Positions 49,869 through 58,534 of a stretch of DNA of 64,000 nucleotides are shown here, in pieces. This stretch comes from Frankia sp. RB7. Its GTDB lineage: Bacteria; Pseudomonadota; Alphaproteobacteria; Rhizobiales; Xanthobacteraceae. The stretch spans positions 1-64,000 of the forward strand of contig JAUEPE010000029.1 of NCBI GenBank assembly GCA_030403585.1, given 5' to 3'. The notes beneath the pieces were generated by a model, which saw nothing but the letters and a program-made list of their open reading frames with translations, had not been told where the DNA came from and made no database searches. The position numbers were made by a program, and so were the translations under genes. The number at the start of each line of letters is the position of its first letter. Position 1 is the first letter of the stretch.

Positions 49869-52700
49869 ATGACCGAGCCGGCCGGGCCTGCGGCAGCAAC
49901 ACTGTCGTTCGGGCCATTCGTCGTGACGCCGCATGAGCGGCTGGTGACGCGCGACGGCGTCGTGCTGCCGATGGGCGCCAAGAGCTTTGATACGCTGATC
50001 GCGCTGATGTCGCGGCCGAACGAGGTCGTCAGCAAATGGGACCTGATGGGCCTGGTCTGGCCCGGCATGAGCGTCGAGGAAACCAATCTGCGCTTCCACA
50101 TCGCAGCGCTGCGGAAGGCGCTCGGCGACGGCAAGGACGGCGCCCGCTACATCACAACGCTGTCGGGCCGCGGCTATTGCTTCGTGGCGCCGATCTCGCA
50201 GATCGGCGTTCAAGCAGAGCCACATCTCGCGTCGCGCACGGAATTGCCGCCCGTAAAACTACCTAACCTATTGCAGCGGATGGTCGGACGCGCCGACGCG
50301 GTCGCCGCCGTATCTGACAAGCTCGTCACGTCCCGCTTCGTCACGATCGTCGGCCCCGGCGGCGTCGGCAAGACCGCCGTAGCTGTCGCGATCGCGCACA
50401 ACCTTCTCGCGACGTTCGCCGAAGCGGCACACTTCGTTGATCTTGCCGCACTGAGCGATCCCGATCTCGTGATCACCTCACTGTTGCTGATGCTCGGACT
50501 GCCGGCCCAGACTGACGACCCGATGCCAGCCTTGCTCGCGCATCTCCGCGACAAGCGAATGTTGCTGGTGCTGGACAATTGCGAGCACGTGATCGCGGCG
50601 GCAGCGCCGCTCGCAGCGGAGATTTTTCAAGCCGCGCCGCAGGTCCATATCCTCGCCACCAGCCGCGAGGCGCTGCGCGTCGAGGGCGAGCAGGTCTACC
50701 GGCTGGTGCCGCTTGGCGTGCCGCCCGATGATTCCAAACTGACCGCCGCGGTCGCCCGGAGCTATCCCGCGATCGAGCTCTTCCTCGAACGCGCGACCGC
50801 CGGCGGCGCCCAGATCGCACTTGACGATTCCAATGCCGCGATCGCCGCGAGAATCTGCCGGAAGCTCGACGGCATGGCACTCGCGATCGAGCTCGCCGCC
50901 GGCCGGGTCGAAGCCTACGGCCTGGAGCAGACCGCAGCACTGCTCGACGAGCGCCTCAATCTGATGTGGCAGGGTCAGCGCTCCGCGCCGCCGCGGCAGA
51001 AGACGCTGCAGGCCACGCTGGACTGGAGTTACGGACTGCTGACCGAGCTCGAACGCCCCGTGCTGCGCAGGCTTGCGGTTTTCGCCGGCCATTTCACCAT
51101 CGACGCCGCGCTCGAGGTCGTGCCCGACGAAAAGGTCGACCGCGCGCTTCTGTTCGACGCCATCGACAGCCTCGTCGCCAAATCGATGGTCGCGCCGCGG
51201 CCGGTTGGCGCCATGATGCGCTACCGCCTGCTCGACACGACGCGCGCCTATCTGCTCGCCATCGAGGACGACGGATCGGCCCTCGCCGCCCGGCACGCCA
51301 CTTACTACAGGCGATGGTTGCAACAGGCCGGCACCAAATGGGCGACGGTGCCGAGCGCCGACGAGCGCGCCATCCATTTTTCTGCGCTCCATAACGTGCG
51401 CGCCGCGCTCGACTGGTGTTTTAGCCCCACCGGCGATGTCGGCATCGGCATTGCGCTCGCCGCGGCGGCGGCGCCCATTTTCCTCGCAATGTCCCTGCTG
51501 ACCGAATGCCGGCGATGGTCCGAACGGGCGCTGGCGGCGATCGATTCCGCCTCGCGCGGCAGCGCCGAAGAGATGCACCTTCAAGCCGCGCTCGGATTGA
51601 CCCTGATGTTCACACGCGGCGGCAGTGAAGCCGCGCGCAGCGCCCTGACCCGGGCCCTTGCAATCGCGGAAATGCTTGGCGATGCACCGAACCAGCTGCA
51701 ATTGCTCGGCCGGATGCACATCTTCCACGAGCGGATCGGCCAGTTCGAGGCCGCGCTCGGCTATGCGCAACAGAGCCTCGTCGTCGCCGAAGCACTCGGC
51801 GATCCTGCCTCGCTCGCTCTCGCGCAGTCGCTGCTCGGTGTCTCGCTGCATCTCGGCGGCGAGCATCGCGATGCGCTCAACATGCTGGAGGCGGCCTGGC
51901 GCGGGCCCGGCACGGAACGGATCAGCACGGTCTATGGCTTCGACCACCGCAACCGGGCCGGCATCTCGCTGGCGCGCGAACTGTGGCTGCAGGGCCAGCC
52001 GGCGCAGGCACAGCAGCTGGCGCAGCAGACGGTCGCTGAGGCCGCGCAGATGGATCATCCGATCACGCTCTGCATCGCCCTGATCTGGGCAGTCTCGATC
52101 GATCTTTGGACCGGCGATCTCGCTGCCGCAGATGAGAACATCGACCGCTTCATCGCCCATGCTGAGTCGCGCTCGATGGGGCCTTATCTCGCGGCCGGCC
52201 GTGGCGTCAAAGGCGAGCTCGCGATCCGGCGCGGCGACGCCGCGAGCGGTGTCGAGACGATCGGGCGCTGCCTGCAGGAGCTGCACGAATCCGGCTACGA
52301 GTTGCTCACCACCAATTTCAACATCGCGCTAGTTCACGGTCATCTCGCGCGCGGAGAGGTCGAGCAGAGCGCTCGGCTGATCGACGATGCGATCCGTCTC
52401 GTCGAACGGAGTGGCGATCATCTCTACATGCCCGAGCTGCTGCGCATGAAAGGCAAGGTCCTGCTGTCCCGGCCGCAGCCGAACATCGAGGAAGCGGAAC
52501 GCCACATCAGGAAAGCGCTGGAGCTGGCCCGCCGCACGGGGGCGAAAGCCTGGGAGCTGCGGGCTGCGATTGATTTCGCCACGCTTGCTGCCGACCGCGG
52601 GGAAGCCAAGCGATTGCTGCAATCGGCGCTCGAAGGTTTTGCCGAGGGGTCCGAGACGGCGGATATCAAGACCGCCGGCGCACTCCTACATACCCTGTAG
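49869..52700 (+). CDS. Winged-helix regulator with STAND-type NTPase and TPR domains
   Basis: 943 residues from the ATG at 49869. The frame opens with GTG at 49737, but the ATG fits the domain start; ATGs at 49794 and 49800 are alternatives. Residues about 10-105: OmpR/ToxR-like winged helix (TPHERLVTRDGVVLPMGAKS; TTLSGRGYCFVAP). About 130-420: NTPase with Walker A GPGGVGKTAVA, Walker B 'LLVLDNCEHV' and 'ILATSREALRVEGEQVYRL', as in AfsR/SARP-like and MalT-type STAND proteins. About 470-940: helical TPR repeats. Such proteins act as ATP-gated sensors that multimerise. It is divergent from the ohr operon and probably regulates it. Confidence 0.87.
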   Translation: MTEPAGPAAATLSFGPFVVTPHERLVTRDGVVLPMGAKSFDTLIALMSRPNEVVSKWDLMGLVWPGMSVEETNLRFHIAALRKALGDGKDGARYITTLSGRGYCFVAPISQIGVQAEPHLASRTELPPVKLPNLLQRMVGRADAVAAVSDKLVTSRFVTIVGPGGVGKTAVAVAIAHNLLATFAEAAHFVDLAALSDPDLVITSLLLMLGLPAQTDDPMPALLAHLRDKRMLLVLDNCEHVIAAAAPLAAEIFQAAPQVHILATSREALRVEGEQVYRLVPLGVPPDDSKLTAAVARSYPAIELFLERATAGGAQIALDDSNAAIAARICRKLDGMALAIELAAGRVEAYGLEQTAALLDERLNLMWQGQRSAPPRQKTLQATLDWSYGLLTELERPVLRRLAVFAGHFTIDAALEVVPDEKVDRALLFDAIDSLVAKSMVAPRPVGAMMRYRLLDTTRAYLLAIEDDGSALAARHATYYRRWLQQAGTKWATVPSADERAIHFSALHNVRAALDWCFSPTGDVGIGIALAAAAAPIFLAMSLLTECRRWSERALAAIDSASRGSAEEMHLQAALGLTLMFTRGGSEAARSALTRALAIAEMLGDAPNQLQLLGRMHIFHERIGQFEAALGYAQQSLVVAEALGDPASLALAQSLLGVSLHLGGEHRDALNMLEAAWRGPGTERISTVYGFDHRNRAGISLARELWLQGQPAQAQQLAQQTVAEAAQMDHPITLCIALIWAVSIDLWTGDLAAADENIDRFIAHAESRSMGPYLAAGRGVKGELAIRRGDAASGVETIGRCLQELHESGYELLTTNFNIALVHGHLARGEVEQSARLIDDAIRLVERSGDHLYMPELLRMKGKVLLSRPQPNIEEAERHIRKALELARRTGAKAWELRAAIDFATLAADRGEAKRLLQSALEGFAEGSETADIKTAGALLHTL

Positions 52701-52705
52701 TGTGC

Positions 52706-53377
52706 TCAGCCCGTCGGCGTGCCCTGCCTCCACTGGCCGCCGGCGATCTTGGCCGCGGCGATCACCGCCTGGGTCCGGCTCTCGACGCCGAGCTTTTGCA
52801 GGATGGCCGAGACGTGCGCCTTGATGGTCGCCTCGGAGACGCCGAGTTCGTAAGCGATCTGCTTGTTGAGCAGTCCTTCGGACAGCATCATCAGCACCCG
52901 CACCTGCTGCGGCGTCAGCGTCACCAGGCGATCGCGCAGGCGCGTCATGTCGGGGTCGGCAGCGGCCGACAGGTCGGTGTCGGCGGGAACCCAGACGTCG
53001 CCTTCCATGACCTTGAGGATGGCGTCGCGCAGCGTCTCGACGCCGAATCGCTTCGGGATGAAACCGGAGGCGCCGAAATCGAGCGAACGGCGGATCGTGG
53101 CGCTGTCGTCGGAGGCCGAGACGATCACCACCGGGATCGCCGGATATTGCGCGCGCAGATAGATCAGGCCGGAAAAGCCGGAGATGCCGGGCATCGACAG
53201 GTCGAGCAGGACCAGGTCGACGTCGGAGGTCTGTTCCAGGAGTTTGGTCAGATCCTCGAACGACCCGGCCTCGTCGATCTTGGCGGTGCTCAGGACGCCG
53301 GCCACCGCCTGCCGCAGCGCATCGCGGAACAGCGGGTGGTCATCGGCAATGACGAGATGGGTGGAGGGAGCGCTCAT
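52706..53377 (-). CDS. NarL/FixJ-family response regulator (CrbR-like candidate)
   Basis: 223 residues from the ATG at 53377 (AAGAGAT upstream). Receiver domain: acidic pair Asp12/Asp13 (VIADDHPLFRDAL), phosphoacceptor Asp59 (LVLLDLSMPG), later Ser in 'VVIVSASDDS' and the Lys in 'GFIPKRFGV'. C-terminal LuxR-type helix-turn-helix (about 145-205): 'TPQQVRVLMMLSEGLLNKQI' then 'AYELGVSEATIKAHVSAILQ'. No histidine kinase is adjacent. The hybrid kinase at 43210 is the only kinase in the window and has the CrbS layout, so a partnership is possible. It is divergent from the symporter gene across 302 bases. Confidence 0.9.
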   Translation of the reverse strand: MSAPSTHLVIADDHPLFRDALRQAVAGVLSTAKIDEAGSFEDLTKLLEQTSDVDLVLLDLSMPGISGFSGLIYLRAQYPAIPVVIVSASDDSATIRRSLDFGASGFIPKRFGVETLRDAILKVMEGDVWVPADTDLSAAADPDMTRLRDRLVTLTPQQVRVLMMLSEGLLNKQIAYELGVSEATIKAHVSAILQKLGVESRTQAVIAAAKIAGGQWRQGTPTG

Positions 53378-53679
53378 CGATCTCTTGCTGTCGTTCACGT
53401 CAGCGCCAGTAGTCCGGACCGGCGCAATGGTCAATTCTTCCCCGACCGGGCGTGGCATGCAAGGGCACATTATTCCTTTGCGGGAAAGGGGTTAATCCGC
53501 AACCTCGTTCCACCGCGCCGAACCGGGCATAAACAACGTCAGGTGCGCGTCAGTGCGAAAGGCCGAAAGTCGTATTGGGGCCGGTTTCACGCCGATGTTA
53601 CCTTGGGGGCAAGACCCAGGTTGATCCGGCATGCCCGGACAGCCGGGACGCGAGGAAACGAAATTCGGGGAGTCTAACT
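53378..53679. other. 302-base divergent control region of the response regulator and the symporter
   Basis: No gene is recognisable here. It must hold both promoters. A short palindrome, CCTTT-GCGGG-AAAGG (53475-53489), lies near the middle, and the first codons of the open frame of the symporter overlap the right part but have no ribosome site. I found no convincing sigma-54 site. Confidence 0.4.
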
Positions 53680-55365
53680 ATGACTATGGCAGCGGCCGCC
53701 GGCGGCGTCGGGGCACGTGCAATGACCGGCGAAGAGAAGAAGGTCATCTTCGCATCTTCACTCGGTACCGTGTTCGAATGGTACGATTTCTATCTGTACG
53801 GCTGGACTGCAGCCCAGATCGGCAAGGCGTTCTACTCGGCGTTCGACGCCAACACGCAGTTCATCTTCGCGCTGCTGACCTTTTCGGCGGGCTTCCTGGT
53901 TCGCCCCCTCGGCGCGCTGGTGTTCGGCCGGGTCGGTGACCTCGTCGGCCGCAAATATACCTTCCTCGTCACCATCTCCATCATGGGCCTGTCGACCTTC
54001 CTGGTCGGCCTGACGCCGGGCTACCAGACGATCGGCTGGCTCGCTCCGACGATCCTGATCGGTTTGCGCCTGCTGCAAGGTCTTGCCCTTGGCGGCGAAT
54101 ACGGTGGCGCCGCCACTTACGTGGCCGAGCACGCCCCCCAGGGCCGTCGCGGATTCTACACGTCCTGGATTCAGACCACCGCCACGATCGGCTTGTTCAT
54201 GTCGCTGCTGATCGTCTACATCGTCCGCAACAGTATGAGCGCCGATGCATTCGGCGATCCCGGCCTCTCGGGCGGCTGGCGCATCCCCTATCTGCTCTCG
54301 ATCCTGCTGCTCGGCATCTCGATCTGGATCCGCATGCAGCTGTCGGAATCGCCGCTATTCCAGAAGATGAAGGACGAAGGCAAGGGCTCCAAGGCACCTC
54401 TGTCGGAAGCCTTCGGCAATTGGCAGAACGGAAAGGTCGCGCTGATCGCCCTGTTCGGCCTCACCGCGGGCCAGGCCGTGATCTGGTACGGAGGACAGTT
54501 CTACGCGCGTGTCTTCCTCGTCAATACGCTCAAGGTCCCGGCGAACTCGGCTGACATCGCGCTCATCATCGCGCTGGCGATTGCGACCGTCGGCTTCCTG
54601 TTCTTCGGCTGGCTCTCGGACAAGATCGGCCGCAAGCCGATCATCCTGGCCGGCTGCCTGCTCGGCGCATTGACCTATCATTTCGCCTTCAGCCTGTTGA
54701 CGTCCGCCGCCAACCCGGCGCTCGAGAAGGCATTGGCTAGTGCGCCCGTGTCCGTCGTCGCCGATCCCAAGGACTGCAACGTGCTGTTCGACCCGGTCGG
54801 CGGCAGGGTGTTCACCAGTTCCTGCGACGTCGCCCGCAACGCTCTGATCGCCTCGTCGGTGAACTTCAAGCTGGAGCCCGGCGCGCCCGGCAGCCTCGCC
54901 AAGGTCGTGGTCGGCAACAAGTCGTTCGATTCGGTGAACGGCGCTGGCGCCGATCCCAAGGCCTTCGCAGCCGCACGCACCGCCTTCACGGGTGCCGTGA
55001 CCGCTGCCGTCGGCGAAGCAGGCTACCCGGTCAAGGGCGCCGATCCGGCCGCGATCAACATGCCGATGCTGATCGTCGTCCTGACCTACCTCGCGATCCT
55101 CGTGACCATGGTGTACGGCCCGATCGCTGCCGCTCTCGTCGAGCTGTTCCCGACGCGGATCCGCTACACTTCCATGTCGCTGCCCTATCATATCGGTAAC
55201 GGCTGGTTCGGAGGTCTGCTGCCGCCGATTGCGGTCGCGCTGGTCGCCGCGACGGGCAATATCTACGCAGGTCTCTGGTACCCGATTGCGATTGCGTCGA
55301 TGACCTTCATCGTCGGCTTGATCTTCATCCCCGAGACCAAGGACGTCGACATCACCAAGACCTGA
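53680..55365 (+). CDS. MFS metabolite:H+ symporter (MHS family) with a large loop insertion
   Basis: 561 residues from the ATG at 53680 (GGGGAG upstream), longer than the usual 430-450 of this family. 'GTVFEWYDFYLYGWTAAQIG' is the MHS N-terminus, 'RPLGALVFGRVGDLVGRKYT' the loop-2 MFS motif, and 'LSDKIGRKPIILAGC' the second-half motif. Between the helix after that motif and the next (about residues 347-460) is a roughly 110-residue hydrophilic segment with two Cys (KDCNVLF; TSSCDVA), predicted to face the periplasm. It likely imports a small organic acid or osmolyte; the divergent response regulator is a likely controller. Confidence 0.9.
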   Translation: MTMAAAAGGVGARAMTGEEKKVIFASSLGTVFEWYDFYLYGWTAAQIGKAFYSAFDANTQFIFALLTFSAGFLVRPLGALVFGRVGDLVGRKYTFLVTISIMGLSTFLVGLTPGYQTIGWLAPTILIGLRLLQGLALGGEYGGAATYVAEHAPQGRRGFYTSWIQTTATIGLFMSLLIVYIVRNSMSADAFGDPGLSGGWRIPYLLSILLLGISIWIRMQLSESPLFQKMKDEGKGSKAPLSEAFGNWQNGKVALIALFGLTAGQAVIWYGGQFYARVFLVNTLKVPANSADIALIIALAIATVGFLFFGWLSDKIGRKPIILAGCLLGALTYHFAFSLLTSAANPALEKALASAPVSVVADPKDCNVLFDPVGGRVFTSSCDVARNALIASSVNFKLEPGAPGSLAKVVVGNKSFDSVNGAGADPKAFAAARTAFTGAVTAAVGEAGYPVKGADPAAINMPMLIVVLTYLAILVTMVYGPIAAALVELFPTRIRYTSMSLPYHIGNGWFGGLLPPIAVALVAATGNIYAGLWYPIAIASMTFIVGLIFIPETKDVDITKT

Positions 55366-55388
55366 TCGCGTCCGACGTGTCTGATCGG

Positions 55389-55423
55389 CCGGCCGCGGAG
55401 CGATCCGCGGCCGGTTTGCTTTT
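55389..55423 (+). terminator. Intrinsic terminator of the symporter gene
   Basis: CCGGCCGCGGA (55389-55399), GCGA, TCCGCGGCCGG (55404-55414), then TTTGCTTTT. Perfect 11-bp stem, 23 bases after the stop; the convergent YjbQ gene ends at 55429, so it may serve both sides. Confidence 0.85.
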
Positions 55424-55428
55424 GAGCC

Positions 55429-55902
55429 CTATCGATTGCTGCCGATGAATTGCAGCACGATTTCGCGCCGGTGCGGGCGCGCACGGTGCTCGACCAGATA
55501 GATCCCCTGCCAGGTGCCGAGCGCAATCCTGCCGCCGAGCACCGGCACATGTAGCGACGTCTGGGTCAGCATGGTTTTGACGTGCGCGGGCATGTCGTCC
55601 GGCCCTTCGGTATCATGAGTCCAGGGCAAGTTTTCAGGCGCGAGCCGCGAGAGCGCTGTGGTGAGATCGACCAGCACGGAGGGATCAGCGTTTTCCTGGA
55701 TCGTCAGCGAGGCCGAGGTGTGACGGATGAACAGCGTCAACGCGCCGTCGCCCGCGCGGGCCTCAGAGACGAATTTCGCAACCTCGCTGGTGAGATCGGT
55801 GAAGCCGCGACCGGGCGTCTGCACGGAGAGCAATGACGATACGATCGTGGTGGCTTGCACGATCGACAGCGCCGAGCGCGTGACCGATTTCGCTGATGTC
55901 AT
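55429..55902 (-). CDS. YjbQ/UPF0047-family protein
   Basis: 157 residues, full length for the family (secondary thiamine-phosphate synthase-like). 'LFIRHTSASLTIQENADPSV' and 'WTHDTEGPDDMPAHVKTMLT' carry the conserved His, Asn and Asp/Glu residues of the proposed metal site, and 'ALGTWQGIYLVEHR' is the typical end. Family knowledge: weak thiamine-phosphate synthase activity has been shown for the E. coli member; the physiological role is unsettled. The gene is monocistronic and convergent with the symporter. Confidence 0.9.
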   Translation of the reverse strand: MTSAKSVTRSALSIVQATTIVSSLLSVQTPGRGFTDLTSEVAKFVSEARAGDGALTLFIRHTSASLTIQENADPSVLVDLTTALSRLAPENLPWTHDTEGPDDMPAHVKTMLTQTSLHVPVLGGRIALGTWQGIYLVEHRARPHRREIVLQFIGSNR

Positions 55903-55932
55903 GCAAGGTCTCTCAACTCGACGGCTGCCGTA

Positions 55933-56016
55933 GGCTGGGCAAAGCGAAGCGTGCCCACCGATTCACGCAACGAGACAAAAGTGGTGGGCGCGGCGCTTTG
56001 CGCCTTTGCCCACCGA
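55933..56016. repeat. Intergenic palindrome (gtgggcaaagcg family)
   Basis: TGGGCAAAG (55936-55944) pairs with CTTTGCCCA (56004-56012) and GTGCCCACC (55951-55959) with GGTGGGCGC (55983-55991, one mismatch). The arms flank a 23-base centre. It lies between the YjbQ gene and the coiled-coil gene and resembles a Bradyrhizobium-type repeated palindrome. Confidence 0.6.
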
Positions 56017-56048
56017 AAGCTTAACGCGTAAACGGCGCGAACAGGCCC

Positions 56049-56567
56049 TCAAATCCTCCCCGAGACGTCCTTCTGCACGCGATTGGCCATGTCGATCAGC
56101 CGGCGCCACGCCTTTCCCAGGAACGACATCGCGCGATCGAGATCCTGGTCGCTGGGCAGCGGGATCTCGAGCTTGCGATCACCGTCCGCGACCTTCGGCT
56201 CGCCTTTCTTCAGGGAATCGGATTTCGGCAGCGCCTCGTCGATCTTGCCGGACACGGTCGGACCGGCGGCGGCCTGCCCCTTCAGCTTCTCGACCTCGGC
56301 CTGGAGCCGGCCGATCTCGGCATCGAGCGCGGAGCGCTCGTCGGGCACGGCGTAGCAGGCCCAGCCGGCACCATTCCTGGTGCAGGTCGAGACCGTGCCG
56401 GTGCGGGTGTCGAGCCGCAGCACGCCTTCGGGGATCGGCGTCATGCTGTAGCGGCCGTTTTCGCCGTCGGGTGCTGACTGGGCGGCAACCAGGCCGCCGC
56501 TGACCGTCATTACCGCAACGATCGCCGCAGCACACCATGATCTTGTGGGTGATTTCGCCGGTCTCAT
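56049..56567 (-). CDS. Exported coiled-coil hypothetical protein
   Basis: 172 residues from the ATG at 56567. Signal peptide SWCAAAIVAVMTVSGGLVAA, a short beta-rich part with two Cys (VSTCTRNGAGWACYAVP), then a helix 'SALDAEIGRLQAEVEKLKGQ' with heptad Leu/Val/Ile (about 80-100) and a further helix near the C-terminus (SFLGKAWRRLIDMANRV). Probably periplasmic and oligomeric. Function unknown. Divergent from the ATP synthase operon. Confidence 0.65.
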   Translation of the reverse strand: MRPAKSPTRSWCAAAIVAVMTVSGGLVAAQSAPDGENGRYSMTPIPEGVLRLDTRTGTVSTCTRNGAGWACYAVPDERSALDAEIGRLQAEVEKLKGQAAAGPTVSGKIDEALPKSDSLKKGEPKVADGDRKLEIPLPSDQDLDRAMSFLGKAWRRLIDMANRVQKDVSGRI

Positions 56568-56952
56568 CGCACTCTCCGCCACGCCGCACAGGTGGCACAT
56601 CCCAGAATTCTACACCCGGGCGGGCGACGGCGCACCGCCGGCAAACTCGAGTCCACCACCAAAAACCGCGTCTGCGAAATCAACGGTGGCGGTGGTCCCT
56701 TTGATCCCGAAAGCCGCGGCGAAATCTCGGCGATATCGGCGGATCGCGCGGAGAGCTGCTGCGGTGCGGCGTCACGCTGTGTGCAGCGCTGACGCGCAAG
56801 GCAATATCATCAGTTAAATCAGATACATAATCGAACACGACGCGATCGTGACTTGGCTTGACTTGATTATGAGCGGTCAGTATGGTCCGCGCGGCTTTTG
56901 AGGGTGGCGGGCGTAATTTCCATTCAACCGCAGCGTTTCGGGTCTTCGTGGC
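56568..56952. other. 385-base divergent region between the coiled-coil gene and the atp operon
   Basis: Contains no convincing gene. It holds the predicted atp promoter (56858-56886) and the control region of the minus-strand gene. An AT-rich patch (56805-56880) precedes the promoter. Confidence 0.5.
56858..56886 (+). promoter_or_regulatory. Predicted promoter of the atpI-B-E-F'-F operon
   Basis: -35 TTGACT (56858-56863), 17-base spacer, -10 TATGGT (56881-56886). The expected RNA start is near 56893, giving a leader of about 60 bases to the atpI ATG. Match to the sigma-70 consensus is 5/6 and 4/6. Confidence 0.6.
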
Positions 56953-57327
56953 ATGGCTCAGGACACGGGACGCGGCGAGAATGGAGATCGGCATAGATCG
57001 CCCGAGGAAGCTGCGCTTTCCGAACGGCTCGGAAATCTTGATCAGCGGTTGTCCGAACTTCGCGGCCGCCACATCAAGACCGAGCAACCCGCAGGTGACG
57101 GTGAAGACAAAGCGGCCAGAGCTTCGGCGATGGCGCTTGGTTTCAGGTTATCCTCCGAGTTGGTCGCCGGGGTCGTTGTTGGAGCGGGGATTGGCTGGGG
57201 TTTCGACCGCTTGCTGTCGACGTCGCCTTTCGGATTTATCGTATTCCTGCTGCTGGGCTTCGTGGCCGGCGTGGTGAATGTGGTGAGAACGGCGGGCGCG
57301 GGTCAAAACAGGCGCGGTGGTTCGTAA
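56953..57327 (+). CDS. atpI: ATP synthase protein I (AtpI)
   Basis: 124 residues: a hydrophilic N-terminal half with 'LSERLGNLDQRLSELRGRHI' helices, then two membrane helices (SSELVAGVVVGAGIGWGFDR; FGFIVFLLLGFVAGVVNVVR). This is the AtpI/AtpZ type found first in alphaproteobacterial F0 operons; it assists c-ring assembly and may help Mg uptake. atpB follows after 113 bases. Confidence 0.9.
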   Translation: MAQDTGRGENGDRHRSPEEAALSERLGNLDQRLSELRGRHIKTEQPAGDGEDKAARASAMALGFRLSSELVAGVVVGAGIGWGFDRLLSTSPFGFIVFLLLGFVAGVVNVVRTAGAGQNRRGGS

Positions 57328-57440
57328 AGCCGATCCGAACAGGAGAGGAATTTTCGCGCCGGCTTCGCCGGTGTGGGCCGGCCCGCACCGGCAGACCGAG
57401 ACACGCCGGCTAACCCGGCAGACCAAGAGATGCCGCGCCG

Positions 57441-58190
57441 ATGAAAATCGATCCGATCCACCAGTTCAACATCGAGCCTCTCTTCACGATCGGCCATATC
57501 GGCAGTCAAACGATCGCATTCACCAATTCATCGCTCTACATGCTGGTGGCAGTGGCGATCATCTCGCTCCTGATGCTTGCCAGCGGCACGCAACTGGTTC
57601 CCGGGCGCCTCCAGTCAGTCGCCGAGATCTCCTACGAGTTCGTCGCCTCGACCATCCGCTCGACGGCCGGCTCGGAAGGCATGAAGTTCTTCCCGCTGAT
57701 CTTCTCGCTGTTCATGTTCATCTGCGTCTCGAACCTGGTCGGCATCATCCCCTATACCTTCACGATCTCGAGCCATCTGATCGTGACGGCGGCCTTGGCC
57801 CTTTTGGTCTTCTTCACCGTGCTGATCTACGGCGTCGCCAAGAACGGCCTGAAATTCTTCTCGATCTTCGTGCCGCACGGCGTCCCCGGCTACATCCTGC
57901 CGCTGGTGATGTTCATCGAGATCCTGTCGTTCTTCCTGCGGCCGGTCTCCCACAGCGTCCGTCTGTTCGCCAACATGCTGGCCGGCCACATCGCGCTGAA
58001 GGTGTTCGCGGGCTTCGTCGCCATGCTCGGCTTCTCGCTCGGCGCGCTGGGCTGGTTCGGCGGCGTACTGCCGCTGGCGCTCACGGTCGCGCTGTACGCT
58101 CTCGAGATTCTGGTCGCGTTCCTGCAAGCCTATGTGTTTGCGATCCTGACCTGCATCTACCTCAACGACGCCATTCATCCGGGACACTGA
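57441..58190 (+). CDS. atpB: ATP synthase F0 subunit a
   Basis: 249 residues, membrane subunit forming the proton half-channels. The functional Arg lies in 'SHSVRLFANMLAGHIALKVF', the most conserved stretch of subunit a, and 'YVFAILTCIYLNDAIHPGH' is the usual C-terminal helix with its Asn/His. 'PVSHSVRLFANM' also agrees with alphaproteobacterial sequences. It is followed by atpE after 53 bases. Confidence 0.96.
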   Translation: MKIDPIHQFNIEPLFTIGHIGSQTIAFTNSSLYMLVAVAIISLLMLASGTQLVPGRLQSVAEISYEFVASTIRSTAGSEGMKFFPLIFSLFMFICVSNLVGIIPYTFTISSHLIVTAALALLVFFTVLIYGVAKNGLKFFSIFVPHGVPGYILPLVMFIEILSFFLRPVSHSVRLFANMLAGHIALKVFAGFVAMLGFSLGALGWFGGVLPLALTVALYALEILVAFLQAYVFAILTCIYLNDAIHPGH

Positions 58191-58243
58191 GCAGTCCGGG
58201 GAATTTCCACCCAAAACCCAATCTTTCTTCCAAGGAGTCTAAA

Positions 58244-58474
58244 ATGGATCCGGCAGCAGCAAAACTTATCGGCGCGGGCATCGCATGCATCGGCATGGGC
58301 GGTGCGGGCGTCGGCGTGGGCGTGATCTTCGGCAACTACCTTGCCGCAGCCGTCCGCAACCCGTCGGCCGCTCAGGGCCAGTTCGGCAACCTGATCTTCG
58401 GCTTCGCCGTGACCGAAGCGCTCGGCATTTTCTCGCTGCTGATCGCACTGCTGCTGCTGTTCGTTCCGCTCTGA
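58244..58474 (+). CDS. atpE: ATP synthase F0 subunit c
   Basis: 76 residues, two membrane helices in a hairpin. 'GMGGAGVGVGVIFGNYLAAA' is the glycine-rich first helix, 'RNPSAAQGQF' the polar loop that touches F1, and Glu58 in 'AVTEALGIF' the proton-binding carboxylate. CAAGGAG lies 8-14 bases before the ATG. The proton rather than sodium ligand set is implied by the absence of the Na-coordinating Gln/Ser pair. Confidence 0.97.
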   Translation: MDPAAAKLIGAGIACIGMGGAGVGVGVIFGNYLAAAVRNPSAAQGQFGNLIFGFAVTEALGIFSLLIALLLLFVPL

Positions 58475-58534
58475 GAACGAATTTTCGCGCCGCTTCGACC
58501 GAAGCGGCGCGCATGACGGCAACAGGAGTAATCC

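Noticed and set aside
53378..53679. Sigma-54 type promoter before the symporter
   Set aside because: TGGCATGC-like sequence is present but the GG...GC spacing and the TTGCA half are not met on either strand.
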